Origin: IDS-8 sp035304345
Lineage (GTDB): Bacteria > Pseudomonadota > Gammaproteobacteria > Steroidobacterales > Woeseiaceae
Assembly: GCA_035304345.1 (NCBI GenBank)
Contig: DATGQE010000104.1
Location: forward strand, 58,923 to 122,922
Length of the DNA stretch: 64,000 bases
Reading direction: 5' to 3'
Part shown: positions 31,691-40,290 of the stretch, one piece after another
How positions within the stretch are numbered: position 1 is the first letter of the stretch
Layout: every line of letters begins with the position of its first letter
Made by a program: the position numbers and the translations under genes
Notes under the pieces: model-generated
What the model was told of the DNA's origin: nothing
The model's input: only the letters and a program-made list of their open reading frames with translations
Databases searched by the model: none

Positions 31691-33256
31691 ATGACGAGCG
31701 GCCAGGGGTTGCTGCGCAAGGCGCATTTCGTGGGCAGCAAGATCCGCAACCTGCGCAAGCGCAACCAGCTCACGCTCGAGGACCTCTCCGTGCGCTGCAT
31801 CCAGCTCGACCGCGAGGCAGCGCCGTCGGTCTCGTACCTGTCGATGATCGAGAACGGCCGCCGTGTGCCGTCCGAGCGCCTGCTCGAGACCATCGCGGAG
31901 ATCTTCCAGAAGGACGTACGCTGGTTCTTCGACGAGACGCTCGAGACGGAGCCGATCGAGGTCCCCGCCCCGCCGAGCGTGACGGACCCGTTGCCTTTCG
32001 AGCCGAAGTTCCTGTTTTCGAACGCCCAGCTCCAGGCAGCGATCCCGGAGCTCTTGTCGCAGACCGGCACGACCGGTCGCCAGTTCGCCCATCTCCTGAT
32101 CCGCGCCCACCAGGAAGCGCATCACAACCGCTTCCCCGACCTCGAGCGCGCCGCCGAGAGCGTCGGCGCGAAGCGCTTCCCGCTCACGGTGGAAGACCTC
32201 GCGGGGATCGCGCGGCAGCTCGGTCTCACGGTGCGCTGGTTCGATCATCCCCCGTTCCGCGAAAAAGGCGCGCCGGATGCGCCCGCCGTGTGGACCCTGG
32301 TCCGCTCGTTCTTCGAGGCGCCGCGCACGGTGTGGATCAATCGCCAGCTCGAGCGCCAGCGCGGGCGCGTCAAGTACGACCTTGCGAACCACATCGCGCA
32401 CAAGGTGCTGCATGACGGTGACGGGGCACGCTCCCCGCAGATGGCGGGCGGCGGCGTGCTCGAGCATCATCACGGCAGCGACTGGCCGCACCTCGAAGCC
32501 CGGGATACGCTGCATGCCTGGCGCGATTTCGAGTGCAGCTACTTCGCGAGCGCCCTGCTGGCGCCGAAGATGCCGTTCCGGCAGTTCCTCGCGCGCCACG
32601 CCTACGCGGTCGATATCGCGGGCAAGGTCGATCTCTCGACCACGCTGCACATGCGGCGGATGTCCAGCGTGTCACCCTACCGGCACTGGCATTATTTCGA
32701 CGCCTATCCGCCCGGGAACCTGCGTGCGGTGTACCGCGGCAACGGCATTCCGCTGCCGTGGGGGAACATGCGCGCGGTGCCCGATCCGTGCCGCCACTGG
32801 GCGGTATTCCGCATGCTGAACACGCGCTCGTCGCGTCCCTCCGCGCAGATCTCGATCCTGCGCAACGGCGACGACGCCAGACTCTACTGCTGCGAGACGG
32901 TGCGCAGCCGCGATGCGGCCGGGAACGCGCACGTCGTGTGCGCGGGCATCGATCTCGCGCCGGCGCTCGCGTCCCAGGGGATCGACGCGCGCGAGGTCAT
33001 CGACGAGATCGAGGCGGGCTGCCGCCGCGGCGGCGGGAGCGCCCCGATCCCGCGCGGCGCGCGCCGCAAGCTCGAGACCGTGAGCAAGATCCTCAACATC
33101 GGCTGGATCACCGAGGGCGCGGCGGGTGAGGCGAAGATCATCTGCCCGCGCAGCTCGGCCTGTCCGCGCGAGAAGCACTGCCTCGGCCGTGCCGCCGCGC
33201 GCCGCGAGCCCGGTATCGACGAGCTCCTCCACACCCTCACCGCCCAATCCGCGTAG
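31691..33256 (+). CDS. XRE-family, ScfR/RamB-like regulator of acetate or short-chain acyl metabolism
   Basis: A 521-residue protein. An N-terminal XRE helix-turn-helix (KIRNLRKRNQLTLEDLSVRC ... SYLSMIENGRRVPS, about residues 20-70) is followed by an ImmA/IrrE-like middle domain with the NHIAHKVLH metalloprotease-like helix. The C-terminal domain of the short-chain fatty acyl regulator family follows, with cysteines CPRSSACPREKHCLGRAA near the end. RamB, of the same architecture, controls glyoxylate-cycle genes in Corynebacterium. The divergent position next to aceA supports the same role. The terminal cysteine cluster may bind metal or sense redox state. Confidence 0.85.
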   Translation: MTSGQGLLRKAHFVGSKIRNLRKRNQLTLEDLSVRCIQLDREAAPSVSYLSMIENGRRVPSERLLETIAEIFQKDVRWFFDETLETEPIEVPAPPSVTDPLPFEPKFLFSNAQLQAAIPELLSQTGTTGRQFAHLLIRAHQEAHHNRFPDLERAAESVGAKRFPLTVEDLAGIARQLGLTVRWFDHPPFREKGAPDAPAVWTLVRSFFEAPRTVWINRQLERQRGRVKYDLANHIAHKVLHDGDGARSPQMAGGGVLEHHHGSDWPHLEARDTLHAWRDFECSYFASALLAPKMPFRQFLARHAYAVDIAGKVDLSTTLHMRRMSSVSPYRHWHYFDAYPPGNLRAVYRGNGIPLPWGNMRAVPDPCRHWAVFRMLNTRSSRPSAQISILRNGDDARLYCCETVRSRDAAGNAHVVCAGIDLAPALASQGIDAREVIDEIEAGCRRGGGSAPIPRGARRKLETVSKILNIGWITEGAAGEAKIICPRSSACPREKHCLGRAAARREPGIDELLHTLTAQSA

Positions 33257-33290
33257 CACGCAGCGCACGCAGCGGTGCGGCCTGCGCCCG

Positions 33291-33314
33291 CAGGAGCGCC
33301 CACCGCGCACGACC
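33291..33314 (+). repeat. REP-like palindrome
   Basis: CAGGAGCGCCCACCGCGCAC then GACC, a degenerate GGAG-headed unit, 34 bases after the ScfR-type gene and first in a 485-bp gene-free stretch filled with repeats. Confidence 0.5.
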
Positions 33315-33383
33315 GACGACGTTGGCGCGCATTCCCGCTCGAACGCCATGCTCGCTCCGACACACCCTCAGAACCCGCCCCGA

Positions 33384-33611
33384 GCATCGTTCATGCCCGG
33401 CCCGGAACCGTGCCGCGGAGCCGTGGCCGGGGGGTGTCCCTGGGGGAAATAAAGCGGACCGAGGACACGGCGGAGCAGCGCGGCGCGGAGCGCACCGCCC
33501 ACGCCGATGTCCGCGCTGCTCCGCCGTGTCCGCATGGGAGCCATTCCCCCAGGGACCCCCCCGGTCGCGGCGGAGCATCAGCTTCGATCCCAAAACGGGC
33601 ATGAACGATGC
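33384..33611. repeat. Element with 15-bp terminal inverted repeats, copy D (long form)
   Basis: About 228 bp with perfect ends GCATCGTTCATGCCC and GGGCATGAACGATGC. Inside are a second inverted repeat (GTCCCTGGGGGAA near the left; TTCCCCCAGGGAC near the right) and a third, inner one (GGACACGGCGGAGCAGCGC and its inverse). It is the reverse-oriented relative of copy C (6537-6661), which lacks about 100 bp of the central palindrome. No believable protein is encoded. Confidence 0.78.
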
Positions 33612-33707
33612 GGTGGCCGGGGCCCGCGCCAGCGGGCATGAACGATGCGGTGGCCGGGGTCTGTGCCAACGGGGATGAACGATGCGATCCCAGAGGTCGG
33701 CGCCACG
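33597..33707 (+). repeat. 37-bp tandem repeat, three copies
   Basis: Units start at 33597, 33634 and 33671. The first two begin GGGCATGAACGATGCGGTGG and are nearly identical; the third is diverged (GGGGATGAACGATGCGATCC). The repeat unit is built on the terminal repeat of element D, which it overlaps. Confidence 0.7.
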
Positions 33708-33741
33708 AAGGCAAGCCCCGTTCGGGTGGCGCCGGACGGGA

Positions 33742-34695
33742 TCAGGCGGGGAAGAAATCGATCGGCTTGGTCGTGGTGATCGGCTCGACGTCCTTGGGCT
33801 CGAAACGGAACATCAGCACCCGCTGCACAAGCTTCTCTTCCATCTCCGGGTTGTTGAGCTCGCTCGAGACCACCTCGCAGAACGTGACCTCGCCCGACGG
33901 GGCGATCGTGAGCCGCAGCACCAGCTTGCCCTGCAGCGTCGGGTCGGCGCGCAGCGCACGGTTGTAGAGGGCGAAGATCGCGCCCTTGTTGCGGTCGAAC
34001 ACGAGCTCGATCTCTTCGCGGCTGCGCGAGGGCTTGCCGCTCACGCCCGAGCGCACGGCCTCGGCGCCGCCGCCGTCGCCGACCGCCGCGACCGGGTTCT
34101 CGACCTGCGTGGTCGCCCTCCCGGCAAGGCCCACTCCCCCCGTGTCGCGGCTCATCGCGGCCGTGTTGATGCCGCCGCTGGACGCGCCGACCTTCGAGGT
34201 GAGCATCGAGCGCTCGTTGCGCTCGGCGCGGCCCGCCGCGGTGGCGAGCGGCCGCGCGTCCGCCACGCGCTCGGCGATGGCGCTGTCGCGCAGGGAAGCC
34301 AGGCTCTCGGTGAACGGCAGGAGAGCGGCCTCCGCCCGTGCCCGCGCGCGCTCCGTGCGATCGGGAGGCGGCGGCTCGCGGGTAGGCTCGGGCTGGGGCT
34401 CGACCCTGCGCTCGACCGGCTGCTCGACGACGGGCTCCGGTTCGGGTTGCACGACCTCCTGCTGCTGCACGGGCGGCGGTGGCGGGGGCGGCTTGTGCTC
34501 CAGGAGGAGCTTCGCGATGCGCGGGGGAATCTCGACCACGTCGGCCGGGTCCACGCCGGGCGTCGGGATCCACGGCCAGACGGCGCCGAGAACGCAGGCG
34601 ATCGCGAGCACGACGAGGAGCAGCTTCCTGAATCGCTGCTCCTCCTCCGTGCGGGTCCACGGCAGGTCGTACTCCCTGTAGTACGGGATGTCCAC
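33742..34695 (-). CDS. AgmX/PglI C-terminal-domain protein, TonB-like energy transducer
   Basis: A 317-residue inner-membrane protein. A short cytoplasmic segment precedes one transmembrane helix (LLLVVLAIACVLGAVW, residues about 25-40), a proline-rich periplasmic linker (PPPPPPP, then many P-E repeats), and a C-terminal AgmX-type domain (SREEIELVFDRNKGAIFALYNRALRADPTLQGKLVLRLTI, then SGEVTFCEVVSSELNNPEMEEKLVQRV). The layout equals TonB: motor-bound helix, envelope-spanning arm, outer contact domain. In Myxococcus, AgmX/GltJ-type proteins belong to the gliding machinery. Last gene of the motor-like cluster; GTG start. Confidence 0.82.
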   Translation of the reverse strand: MDIPYYREYDLPWTRTEEEQRFRKLLLVVLAIACVLGAVWPWIPTPGVDPADVVEIPPRIAKLLLEHKPPPPPPPVQQQEVVQPEPEPVVEQPVERRVEPQPEPTREPPPPDRTERARARAEAALLPFTESLASLRDSAIAERVADARPLATAAGRAERNERSMLTSKVGASSGGINTAAMSRDTGGVGLAGRATTQVENPVAAVGDGGGAEAVRSGVSGKPSRSREEIELVFDRNKGAIFALYNRALRADPTLQGKLVLRLTIAPSGEVTFCEVVSSELNNPEMEEKLVQRVLMFRFEPKDVEPITTTKPIDFFPA

Positions 34696-34708
34696 GGCTC
34701 CGCTCCGC

Positions 34709-35245
34709 CTATCTCGCTGCCGTCAGTTGCTCGAGCTGGTCCGAGCTCTTCTGCATGACGGCGAGGGAGATGCGGCCGTAGTCGGCCGCCGTGCAGGTCG
34801 CCATCACCTTCTTGAGCAGCCTGTAGGGGATGTCGCGGTCCCCCATGATCGTCACCTCGCGGGACGCGATCGCCTCATCGCTCGCGTCCCCGCCATCCAG
34901 CGCGCGCCGGTTCTGGCGCAACAGCGCCTCGCGCAGTGCCGGGATCTCGACCCCGGGCTGGGAAAGCACGTCGGTCACGGCTGCCACGGGCTCGCCCTGC
35001 ACGAGGATCTGCTCCTCGCTCACCAGCACGACGACGTTCACCTCCGGCTTCTCCTCGGCGACCGACTCCGGCAACTGCACGTCCTTCGTGCTCGGCAGCG
35101 TCTCGACCTCACCCGAGTTCACGAGCAGGAAGAAAACCAGGATCGTGAAGATGTCCATCAGCGAGACGAGGTGCAGGCCGCCCGCCGAGCTTTTCGCCCG
35201 GCGGTGCCGCTTCTCCATTCGCTTGGCGCGCTGCGACTTCTGCAT
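34709..35245 (-). CDS. ExbD/TolR-family protein with intact membrane aspartate
   Basis: A 178-residue biopolymer-transport protein. After a basic N terminus (KRMEKRHRRAKSS) comes one transmembrane helix, LVSLMDIFTILVFFLLVNS, containing the aspartate that carries protons in ExbD, TolR and MotB-type motors. The periplasmic part contains VVLVSEEQILVQG and a C-terminal region with VTIMGDRDIPYRLLKKVMATC. It should pair with the TolQ-like protein two genes upstream. It lies 4 bases after the other exbD-like gene, with which it is clearly paralogous only at the level of fold. Confidence 0.87.
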   Translation of the reverse strand: MQKSQRAKRMEKRHRRAKSSAGGLHLVSLMDIFTILVFFLLVNSGEVETLPSTKDVQLPESVAEEKPEVNVVVLVSEEQILVQGEPVAAVTDVLSQPGVEIPALREALLRQNRRALDGGDASDEAIASREVTIMGDRDIPYRLLKKVMATCTAADYGRISLAVMQKSSDQLEQLTAAR

Positions 35246-35249
35246 CGGC

Positions 35250-35753
35250 TCAGGCTCCGTCGCGCGGCGGCGCGTCGCCGATCGAGATGTCCGGGAACAG
35301 GTCGCGGCGCACGATGCTGCCGTTCTCGACGGACTGGCTGACGCGTACGCGGTCCATCACCTGCACCAGCGTGTCGTAGGCGATGTCGGCTTCGAGCAGG
35401 ATCGCGGCATCCGTCTTGGTCGGGTAGTCGGCCTTGATTTCCTCGAGCTTCCTGCCGAGTGCCGCGAAGTCGTACTCGCCGCCTTCGCTCGGATACACGC
35501 CGAATGCGCCGAGGTTGCGGTCGCCCACCTGGATCTCGTGCTCGCGCACCACGATCTCGAGCTGGAACACCGGTGCGTCCGCGGCGCTCGTCCCGTCGGA
35601 GGCACCCGGGAGGTAGAGCTCCAGGATCGCCATGCGCGAGAACACCGCCGTGATCAGCAGGAACGGCACGAGGATCACCATCAGGTTCATGAAAACCGTG
35701 ATGTTGAGCTCCGCCGTTTCGGCGTTGCGACGGCGATGGCGACCCGAGACCAC
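35250..35753 (-). CDS. ExbD/TolR-family protein lacking the membrane aspartate
   Basis: A 167-residue protein. The single membrane helix reads LNITVFMNLMVILVPFLLIT: where functional ExbD/TolR proteins have aspartate, this has asparagine (codon AAC on the minus strand, near 35687). The rest fits ExbD: periplasmic FQLEIVVREHEIQVGDRNLG and ADYPTKTDAAILLEADIAYDTLVQVMDRVR. It probably forms a hetero-complex with the Asp-containing ExbD encoded next to it. GTG start, 2 bases after the tolQ-like stop. Confidence 0.85.
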   Translation of the reverse strand: MVSGRHRRRNAETAELNITVFMNLMVILVPFLLITAVFSRMAILELYLPGASDGTSAADAPVFQLEIVVREHEIQVGDRNLGAFGVYPSEGGEYDFAALGRKLEEIKADYPTKTDAAILLEADIAYDTLVQVMDRVRVSQSVENGSIVRRDLFPDISIGDAPPRDGA

Positions 35754-35755
35754 GT

Positions 35756-36406
35756 TCAGGCTCCGGCGGGCTTGAGCTGCCGCTCCGTGATGGCGTTCAG
35801 GAACTTGACGCTCGCCATCTCCAGGCTGTCGATGATCTGGTTCGTCTTCGTCTGCAGCAGCGCGTGGACCAGGAGCAGCGGAATGGCGACGATCAGGCCG
35901 AACGCGGTCGTGTTCATCGCGACCGAGATGCTCGCGGACAGGAGCTCCGCCTTGTCGGCCGGGTTCGCGTTCGCGACGGCCGTGAACGCCTGGATCAGGC
36001 CGATGATCGTGCCGAGCAGCCCGAGCAGGGTGGCGATGTTCGCGAGGGTCGCCAGGTAGTGAGTGCGCTTCTCGAGGCGCGGGAGCACCTCCATCAGGCT
36101 CTCCTCCATCGCCTTCTCGACGTCGTCACGCCGGCGCGCGGATTTCACCCGGTACAGGCCATAGGTGAGAATCGAGGCGATCGCAGCCTTGGACTTCGCG
36201 GTGATCGAGGCCGCTTCCTGGAAGTTGCCAGCCTTCAGGAACGGCACGATCTTCTTCCACAGCGCCCGGTTGTTCGCGCCCGACAGCGTGAGGTAGGTCC
36301 AGCGCTCGATCGCGATCGCCACGCCGAGCGCGAACACGATGAGGATCGGGTACATGAAGACCCCGCCCTCCTGGAAAAAGCGCACCACGGCGCCAAGAGT
36401 GTCCAT
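35756..36406 (-). CDS. MotA/TolQ/ExbB-family proton channel protein
   Basis: A 216-residue inner-membrane protein with three transmembrane segments (about residues 15-35, 120-140, 165-185). The family core THYLATLANIATLLGLLGTIIGLIQAF and SVAMNTTAFGLIVAIPLLLVH is intact, including the threonines lining the channel. It forms the stator pentamer around the ExbD helices. The arrangement tolQ-exbD-exbD-agmX matches the AglR-Q-S motor plus GltJ-like transducer of Myxococcus. Confidence 0.92.
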   Translation of the reverse strand: MDTLGAVVRFFQEGGVFMYPILIVFALGVAIAIERWTYLTLSGANNRALWKKIVPFLKAGNFQEAASITAKSKAAIASILTYGLYRVKSARRRDDVEKAMEESLMEVLPRLEKRTHYLATLANIATLLGLLGTIIGLIQAFTAVANANPADKAELLSASISVAMNTTAFGLIVAIPLLLVHALLQTKTNQIIDSLEMASVKFLNAITERQLKPAGA

Positions 36407-36438
36407 CTGCTTGCTCCCTTCCGTTCAGCCCGTCGAAT

Positions 36439-36822
36439 TCAATCCCGTGCGGCGCGGCCGTCCGCCTCGCCGTACAGGTCCGAGTAGTAGTCCACCTGCC
36501 GCAGGAACTCCTCGCGATCCAGGGGCGCGAGCGCCTCGTCGAGCAGCGTGTTCACGGGGCGGCCCATCAGCGCACCGGGATCGGACTTGCGCCACGGCAC
36601 GATGTACAGAACCTTCGGCAGCTCGCGGTTGCCGGTGATCTCAGTGCGATCGAGCACGATCTCGTCCATCGCGCCCGACGAAGCCGACGTATCGACGCGC
36701 GGCATCGGCTCGCCGGCCTCCGCGGCGGTTGCGGCGGACTCGTCCGCTGCGGGTGCTTCCTGCGCGCGGGCATCGGCGGCCGCGAGCAGGCAGGCGAACG
36801 CGACGAGGCGCGGGATCGTCAC
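36439..36822 (-). CDS. Conserved exported protein of the Glt-like cluster, unknown function
   Basis: A 127-residue protein. A signal peptide (VTIPRLVAFACLLAAADARAQ) precedes a disordered Ala/Glu stretch and a well-structured C-terminal segment ITGNRELPKVLYIVPWRKSD then GRPVNTLLDEALAPLDREEF. I do not know a function. The GTG start overlaps the stop of the TPR lipoprotein gene (GTGA), so it is translated with it, and the tolQ-like gene follows 32 bases later. It is probably a periplasmic part of the same complex. Confidence 0.7.
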   Translation of the reverse strand: MTIPRLVAFACLLAAADARAQEAPAADESAATAAEAGEPMPRVDTSASSGAMDEIVLDRTEITGNRELPKVLYIVPWRKSDPGALMGRPVNTLLDEALAPLDREEFLRQVDYYSDLYGEADGRAARD

Positions 36823-37514
36823 TGGCCGCTCACGTTGGCGGTACGCTGGTTCGCCGCGACGCGCCGCTTCAGGTCCACGATCCATTTCGCCACCTGCTCG
36901 TCTTCCCCGGACAGCTCCTGGTAGCGCTCGAAATGCTGTAGCGCGGCATCGAGCTGCTGGAGATAAAGCTCGTAGAGGACCCCGAGGTTGTAGTGTGCCA
37001 ACGGGTACTCGGGATCCGCTGTGACGGCTTTCAAATATGCCGCCTCCGCATCCTCGAAGCGGCCCTGGCGCCGCCGCAGCATGCCGAGCTGGTTCAGCGC
37101 GGCCGCGTGCCCCGGTGCGAGCTCGAGCGCGCGGATGAGCGCCGCCTCCACGGCCGCGTCGTCCTGCTTCGCCGCGTACAGGATGGCGAGGTTGACGTGC
37201 GCTCCAGGATAATCCGGGTACTCGAGCACGAACGTCTCGAGCAGGAGCTCGGCTTCCGTGGCGTCGCCCTCCGCCATCGCGGCAACGGCCTGCTCGTAAC
37301 GCGTGCGCGCTGCGGCCGGCACTGCCGGCGATGCCGCTCCGGCTCCTTCCGCGACCGCGGAGGGCCCGGGCCGCGGACCGGACGCGCAGCCCGCCGCCAC
37401 AAGGAGCAGCACGCAACCCGGCCACAGGCACGCGCGGCGCGCGCCGCCGGCGCTTGCGACCCGCCGGTGAAGCGGGGCACGCCTTTCAGAACAAACTCGT
37501 GACCACATCTTCAC
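36819..37514 (-). CDS. TPR lipoprotein (GltE-like)
   Basis: A 231-residue lipoprotein (lipobox in VLLLVAAGCAS) with at least four TPR units between residues 70 and 205: ARTRYEQAVAAMAEGDATEA, then PGAHVNLAILYAAKQDDAAV, HAAALNQLGMLRRRQGRFED and PLAHYNLGVLYELYLQQLDA. This matches the GltE/AglT-type TPR lipoprotein of Agl-Glt systems, which is placed at the outer membrane. The start lies inside the end of the upstream 934-residue TPR gene (29-base overlap). Confidence 0.8.
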   Translation of the reverse strand: MKMWSRVCSERRAPLHRRVASAGGARRACLWPGCVLLLVAAGCASGPRPGPSAVAEGAGAASPAVPAAARTRYEQAVAAMAEGDATEAELLLETFVLEYPDYPGAHVNLAILYAAKQDDAAVEAALIRALELAPGHAAALNQLGMLRRRQGRFEDAEAAYLKAVTADPEYPLAHYNLGVLYELYLQQLDAALQHFERYQELSGEDEQVAKWIVDLKRRVAANQRTANVSGQ

Positions 37515-40290
37515 TGCGCTCCAGCTTCGCGTAGCGCGCCGGCACGAGCTCGGCCAGGGCCGCGTAGCTCTTCTCGACCCATTCGTCCCACACTCCCAGC
37601 GCGACGCGGGCCACGTTGGCCTCGTAGAGCTCGATCGCCTTCTCCTCGAACGGGAATGCCTGCTCCTCGAGCAGGAGCTCGTACTGCGCCAGCGCCTCGC
37701 TGTCGAGGTCGGCGGGCCGTTCCGATTCCATGAGGTCGCGGCCGAACTCGCGGTACACCTCGCCGAGACGGTAAGTGGCCGCCGTCGTCACCTCGGCGAC
37801 GCCGTAATCGGCGGCGCGCCCGTACGCGGCGAGCACCTCTTCCATGCGTTTCCTCTTCACCTCCAGGCTTGCGGCCAGCGGCTGGGTGATGCGCGCCGCG
37901 AGGAAGCGCCGGTGCGCCGGCTCCGCGAGCTCCAGGGCGGCCTTCGCGGCGAGGTAACGGGTTCGGTCCGACCGCTCGGCGCCCGCGCCCGCATCCGCCG
38001 CCACGATGTCGTTCAGGAGCCCGATGCGCGTGCGGGCATCGCCGCGGGCCTCGGCGAGCTCCGCCAGTCGCGCGAGCGCCTCGATCGATTCGCCCACCGG
38101 TTGCGGCCACTGCGCGACGATGCGCTCGAGCACGGCCGCTTCGCGGTCGTGGCTTGCCGCGGCCGCGTACAGCTCCGCCGCCTGCCACAACGCCTCGCGG
38201 CGGACGGCCTCCTTGACGGATTCCGTGTCGGCCACGCGTTCGAGCTCGCGCGCGGCCTCGGTGCCGCGGCCGGTCTCGAGGTAGGCGACCGCAAGCTTCT
38301 GCGTGACGTCGTCGCCGAAGCGGCTGTCCGGGTGCTCGCGGCGGAAGTCCTCCAGCACGGCCGCGGCCCGGTCCCATGCCTGCAAGCCGATGAGCGCGGC
38401 GGCGGCATCGTATTCCGCCGTCTCGCGGATCGGGGAATCGGGCACTACGCGGCCGACGCGCATGAAATGCGCGACGGCGCCCTCGACGTCGTCGGCCTCG
38501 CGCGCCCGCTCGCCCTGCTTGTAGATCGACGAGGCAATGCGCTCCTGCACGTCGCGCACCGCCTCCGCATCGTCGGCGGGCGTGAGCGGCTGCAACCGGT
38601 AATAGGCGGCTTCCGCCTCCGCGTAGCGACCGCGATCGAACTCCGAGTGGGCGATCACCGTCCAGGCCGTGCGTGCGAGGTCGTCGCGGACCGGCGGCGT
38701 CTTCGCGACGACGGCGTGGCCGACCCTGACCGCGAGGTCGAGCTCGCCTTCGCGGAACAGGTCTTCGGCGATCGCAGTCAGCACGGTGCCGGATTCCGGG
38801 TGCTCCGGATACGTTTCGGCGAAGCGCAGCCCGCTGTCCTGCCAGCGCGCGTGCCAGGCCGCGCGGGCGGCGCCGCTCAGCGCCTTCTCGTGCTCGACAT
38901 AGGCGAGAATGGCCGCATAGCCCGCCTCCGCCGAGCGTGCGTGGCGCGGGTATTCGTAGGCCGTACGCTCGTACTCCACTGCGGCCGCAGCGAAGTCGCG
39001 GCTCTCGAAGAGGATCTCGGCGAGCAGGAAGTGGGTGCTCGCGCTGTCGGGCTCGCCCGGGAACCAGTCCAGGTAGCGGCGGTACCAGCGTGCCGCCTCC
39101 CGGTAGTCGTCCGCCGTGCCCTTCCCTTGCGCGCGCGCGTGGTGATAGCGGGCGAGGTCCGTCAGGTTCGCCTTGACCTCGGCGACGACTTCGGGATTCG
39201 CGGCGGGCGGGTTGTGGCGCCAGTACTCGCTGTGCATGCCGTAGCGCTCGACGAAATCCCGCTTGCCCTCCAGCACCAGGGCGGGGAAGTTGCCGCGCCG
39301 GTAGGCCTCGATCGCCCGGATCTCCAGCAGCGGGGCCTTGGCGTGCCAGGGATGCTGCTCGGCGAATGCCCGGAAAGCCTGCGCCGCGTCGACGTAGCGC
39401 TCCTTCTCGAGGTAGAGGTCGCCGAGGTTCATGAAGATCACGTAACCGTATTCCGGCGTGCCGTGGCGCTCGAAGCGATGCCGGATGCTGTCCGCGCCGT
39501 CCATGTAGGAGAAGGTGATGCTGAGGACGCGGAACGTGTCCTCCACCAGCTCCTTCTCGGCCCGGGATAGCGCCGGGAGCCGCTCGTCGCCCGCGACGAC
39601 CTCCACTCCCGCGAGCTTGCGATCGAGCAGCGCGAAGAACGGCTGCAGGCTTTCGTCGTGCCGCGCGAGCTTGAAAAGCGACCAGCCGAGCTTGTACAGG
39701 GACTGCTCGTAGAAGCGCGAGGAATCGCCGCGGGCGACCACCTGCGCATACGCCTCCTGCGCAGCGGCGTACTCGCTGCGCAGGAACAGCATCTCGCCCC
39801 GCCGGAACTGCACCTCGGCGGCCAGCGGTGTGTCGGGAAAGCGCGCGACGAGCTCGTCGAGCACGCGCAACGCGTCGTCGGGCCTGCCGCCGATCTCGTA
39901 GGCACGTGCGAGCTGGTACAGCACCGTGTCGGTGCGCCGGTAGTCGGGATAGGACTCCAGGAGCCGCTGGAACAGCACGATCGCGTCCTCGAACGCCGCG
40001 TCCGTCGCTGCGCCCCCGTCGGCCTGGCCGGCCTGCGCGGCTTCGAGCTCGAGCTCCGCGAGCCGCCGCATCGCCTCCGCACGCAAGCCGGGGTCCTCGG
40101 AAACCAGGTCGAGGAACGCCCGGTAGCTTTCACGTGCGCGCTCGCTGCCGTCGGCGATCGTCCCGCCGGGCGGCAGCTCGACGGTCCGGTCGGCCAGGCT
40201 CGCGATCGTCTTCTCCCGGTCGTCCGCGTGCGCGGGCCACGCGAGCGCGAGCAGCGCGAGCGATGCGGCGGCGCGGCCGAGGCCGTTCAC
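37486..40290 (-). CDS. Large periplasmic TPR protein (GltD-like)
   Basis: A 934-residue exported protein (signal peptide MNGLGRAAASLALLALAWPA). TPR-like helical pairs run through almost its entire length, for example TVLYQLARAYEIGGRPDDAL, EVQFRRGEMLFLRSEYAAAQ, STHFLLAEILFESRDFAAAA and VTQKLAVAYLETGRGTEAAR. Long solenoid proteins of this type (GltD/AgnA) span the periplasm in the Myxococcus gliding complex. The ATG overlaps the stop of the next upstream TPR gene by four bases. Confidence 0.8.
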   Translation of the reverse strand: MNGLGRAAASLALLALAWPAHADDREKTIASLADRTVELPPGGTIADGSERARESYRAFLDLVSEDPGLRAEAMRRLAELELEAAQAGQADGGAATDAAFEDAIVLFQRLLESYPDYRRTDTVLYQLARAYEIGGRPDDALRVLDELVARFPDTPLAAEVQFRRGEMLFLRSEYAAAQEAYAQVVARGDSSRFYEQSLYKLGWSLFKLARHDESLQPFFALLDRKLAGVEVVAGDERLPALSRAEKELVEDTFRVLSITFSYMDGADSIRHRFERHGTPEYGYVIFMNLGDLYLEKERYVDAAQAFRAFAEQHPWHAKAPLLEIRAIEAYRRGNFPALVLEGKRDFVERYGMHSEYWRHNPPAANPEVVAEVKANLTDLARYHHARAQGKGTADDYREAARWYRRYLDWFPGEPDSASTHFLLAEILFESRDFAAAAVEYERTAYEYPRHARSAEAGYAAILAYVEHEKALSGAARAAWHARWQDSGLRFAETYPEHPESGTVLTAIAEDLFREGELDLAVRVGHAVVAKTPPVRDDLARTAWTVIAHSEFDRGRYAEAEAAYYRLQPLTPADDAEAVRDVQERIASSIYKQGERAREADDVEGAVAHFMRVGRVVPDSPIRETAEYDAAAALIGLQAWDRAAAVLEDFRREHPDSRFGDDVTQKLAVAYLETGRGTEAARELERVADTESVKEAVRREALWQAAELYAAAASHDREAAVLERIVAQWPQPVGESIEALARLAELAEARGDARTRIGLLNDIVAADAGAGAERSDRTRYLAAKAALELAEPAHRRFLAARITQPLAASLEVKRKRMEEVLAAYGRAADYGVAEVTTAATYRLGEVYREFGRDLMESERPADLDSEALAQYELLLEEQAFPFEEKAIELYEANVARVALGVWDEWVEKSYAALAELVPARYAKLERSEDVVTSLF

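Noticed and set aside
33237..33602. Several 100-120 codon frames in the 485-bp repeat region
   Set aside because: They read through inverted and tandem repeats in all frames and show no protein character.
33597..33707. CRISPR array
   Set aside because: Units are contiguous 37-bp tandem repeats without variable spacers, only three copies, and no cas genes are present.
36735..36760. Flavinylation target motif for ApbE in the 127-residue protein (SASSGAMDE)
   Set aside because: The motif needs SGA followed by Thr or Ser at the modified position; here it is Met.
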